Source of the DNA: DATFCK01 sp963728975
Lineage (GTDB): Bacteria > Verrucomicrobiota > Verrucomicrobiia > Chthoniobacterales > UBA10450
DNA length: 64,000 nt
Reading direction: 5' to 3'
Assembly: GCA_963728975.1 (NCBI GenBank)
Contig: CAVSMF010000002.1
Location: 248,001-312,000 of the forward strand
In this document: positions 63,942 through 64,000 of the stretch, in pieces
How positions within the stretch are numbered: the first letter of the stretch is position 1
How the letters are laid out: each line of letters opens with the position of its first letter
Position numbers and translations under genes: made by a program
Notes under the pieces: generated by a model
Told to the model about the DNA's origin: nothing
Databases searched by the model: none
What the model saw: only the letters and a program-made list of their open reading frames with translations

Positions 63942-64000
63942 CAACGGTTGGCTTCGGACCCACCAGAGCAGCAAGCAAGAGGTCGCCGATCTTCTCGCGA
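63919..64000 (+). CDS. HEPN-domain toxin, N-terminal part (cut by window end)
   Basis: The first 27 codons (MSLEQWANNGWLRTHQSSKQ and on) match the start of HEPN proteins paired with MNT nucleotidyltransferases (WA..GWL..H..S..E...LL). It overlaps the MNT gene by 23 bp. The catalytic RxxxxH motif lies beyond the window. Confidence 0.7.
   Translation, partial: MSLEQWANNGWLRTHQSSKQEVADLLA

Overview
The window is GC-rich, gene-dense bacterial chromosome. PEP-CTERM sorting, a complete apolipoprotein N-acyltransferase, a TonB-dependent receptor and a PagL-type outer-membrane enzyme indicate a diderm (Gram-negative) cell. The ECF sigma/Ser-Thr kinase pair, the S1/P1 nuclease and the many intergenic hairpin repeats are most compatible with a soil Verrucomicrobiota-type organism. 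That placement is inference: there is no rRNA or other decisive marker here. No tRNA, rRNA, CRISPR array or transposase gene was seen.

Layout. 0-5.3 kb: a 5'-truncated gene, a methyltransferase and clpB, separated by tandem two-hairpin repeats (family A). 5.4-10.1 kb: a DUF4395 membrane protein, two paralogous small secreted proteins with duplicated terminators, an S1/P1 nuclease, and a GNAT/Mut7-C pair coupled by a GTGA overlap. 10.3-17.8 kb, minus strand: an ABC-2 permease fused to an amidohydrolase with its ATPase, then lnt, a small winged-helix-like protein and a phosphohexose mutase. 18.6-24.3 kb, plus strand: sucC, an alpha/beta hydrolase, two VOC proteins, sucD and gltA, a TCA-cycle block bracketed by near-identical 141-bp repeat units (family B). 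24.7-34.4 kb: Ste24-like protease, small membrane/secreted proteins, a NUDIX-like protein, PagL-like deacylase and a pseudouridine synthase, then accB-accC-thiE-PfkB kinase-nuclease/HhH on the plus strand. 34.8-44.7 kb: TonB-dependent receptor, family A cluster, ECF sigma plus Ser/Thr kinase-TPR, and two GlxA/AraC-type regulators. 45-54.4 kb: secreted and membrane proteins, two membrane-anchored nuclease-fold proteins (Mrr-like and NERD), a VapBC45-like pair, a PEP-CTERM protein and a TonB-C protein, with family C repeats in nearly every gap.

55-64 kb is an accessory island: HigBA-like pair, a TPR-like protein, an unrecognised 401-residue protein behind a leader that ends in a terminator, a DUF2779 nuclease-fold protein, an HNH endonuclease fragment and a HIT fragment with a DUF433/DUF5615 toxin-antitoxin pair between them, a decayed BrnT with its antitoxin, a YbjN-like protein, and an MNT/HEPN pair cut by the window edge.

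Most notable: the permease-amidohydrolase fusion; hairpin repeat families whose stems change in a compensatory way between copies; a 178-bp element with perfect 30-bp inverted ends read into the N-terminus of a hydrolase ORF; a toxin-antitoxin module lying between two truncated genes; and a 21-bp-spaced direct-repeat operator at the MNT/HEPN start.
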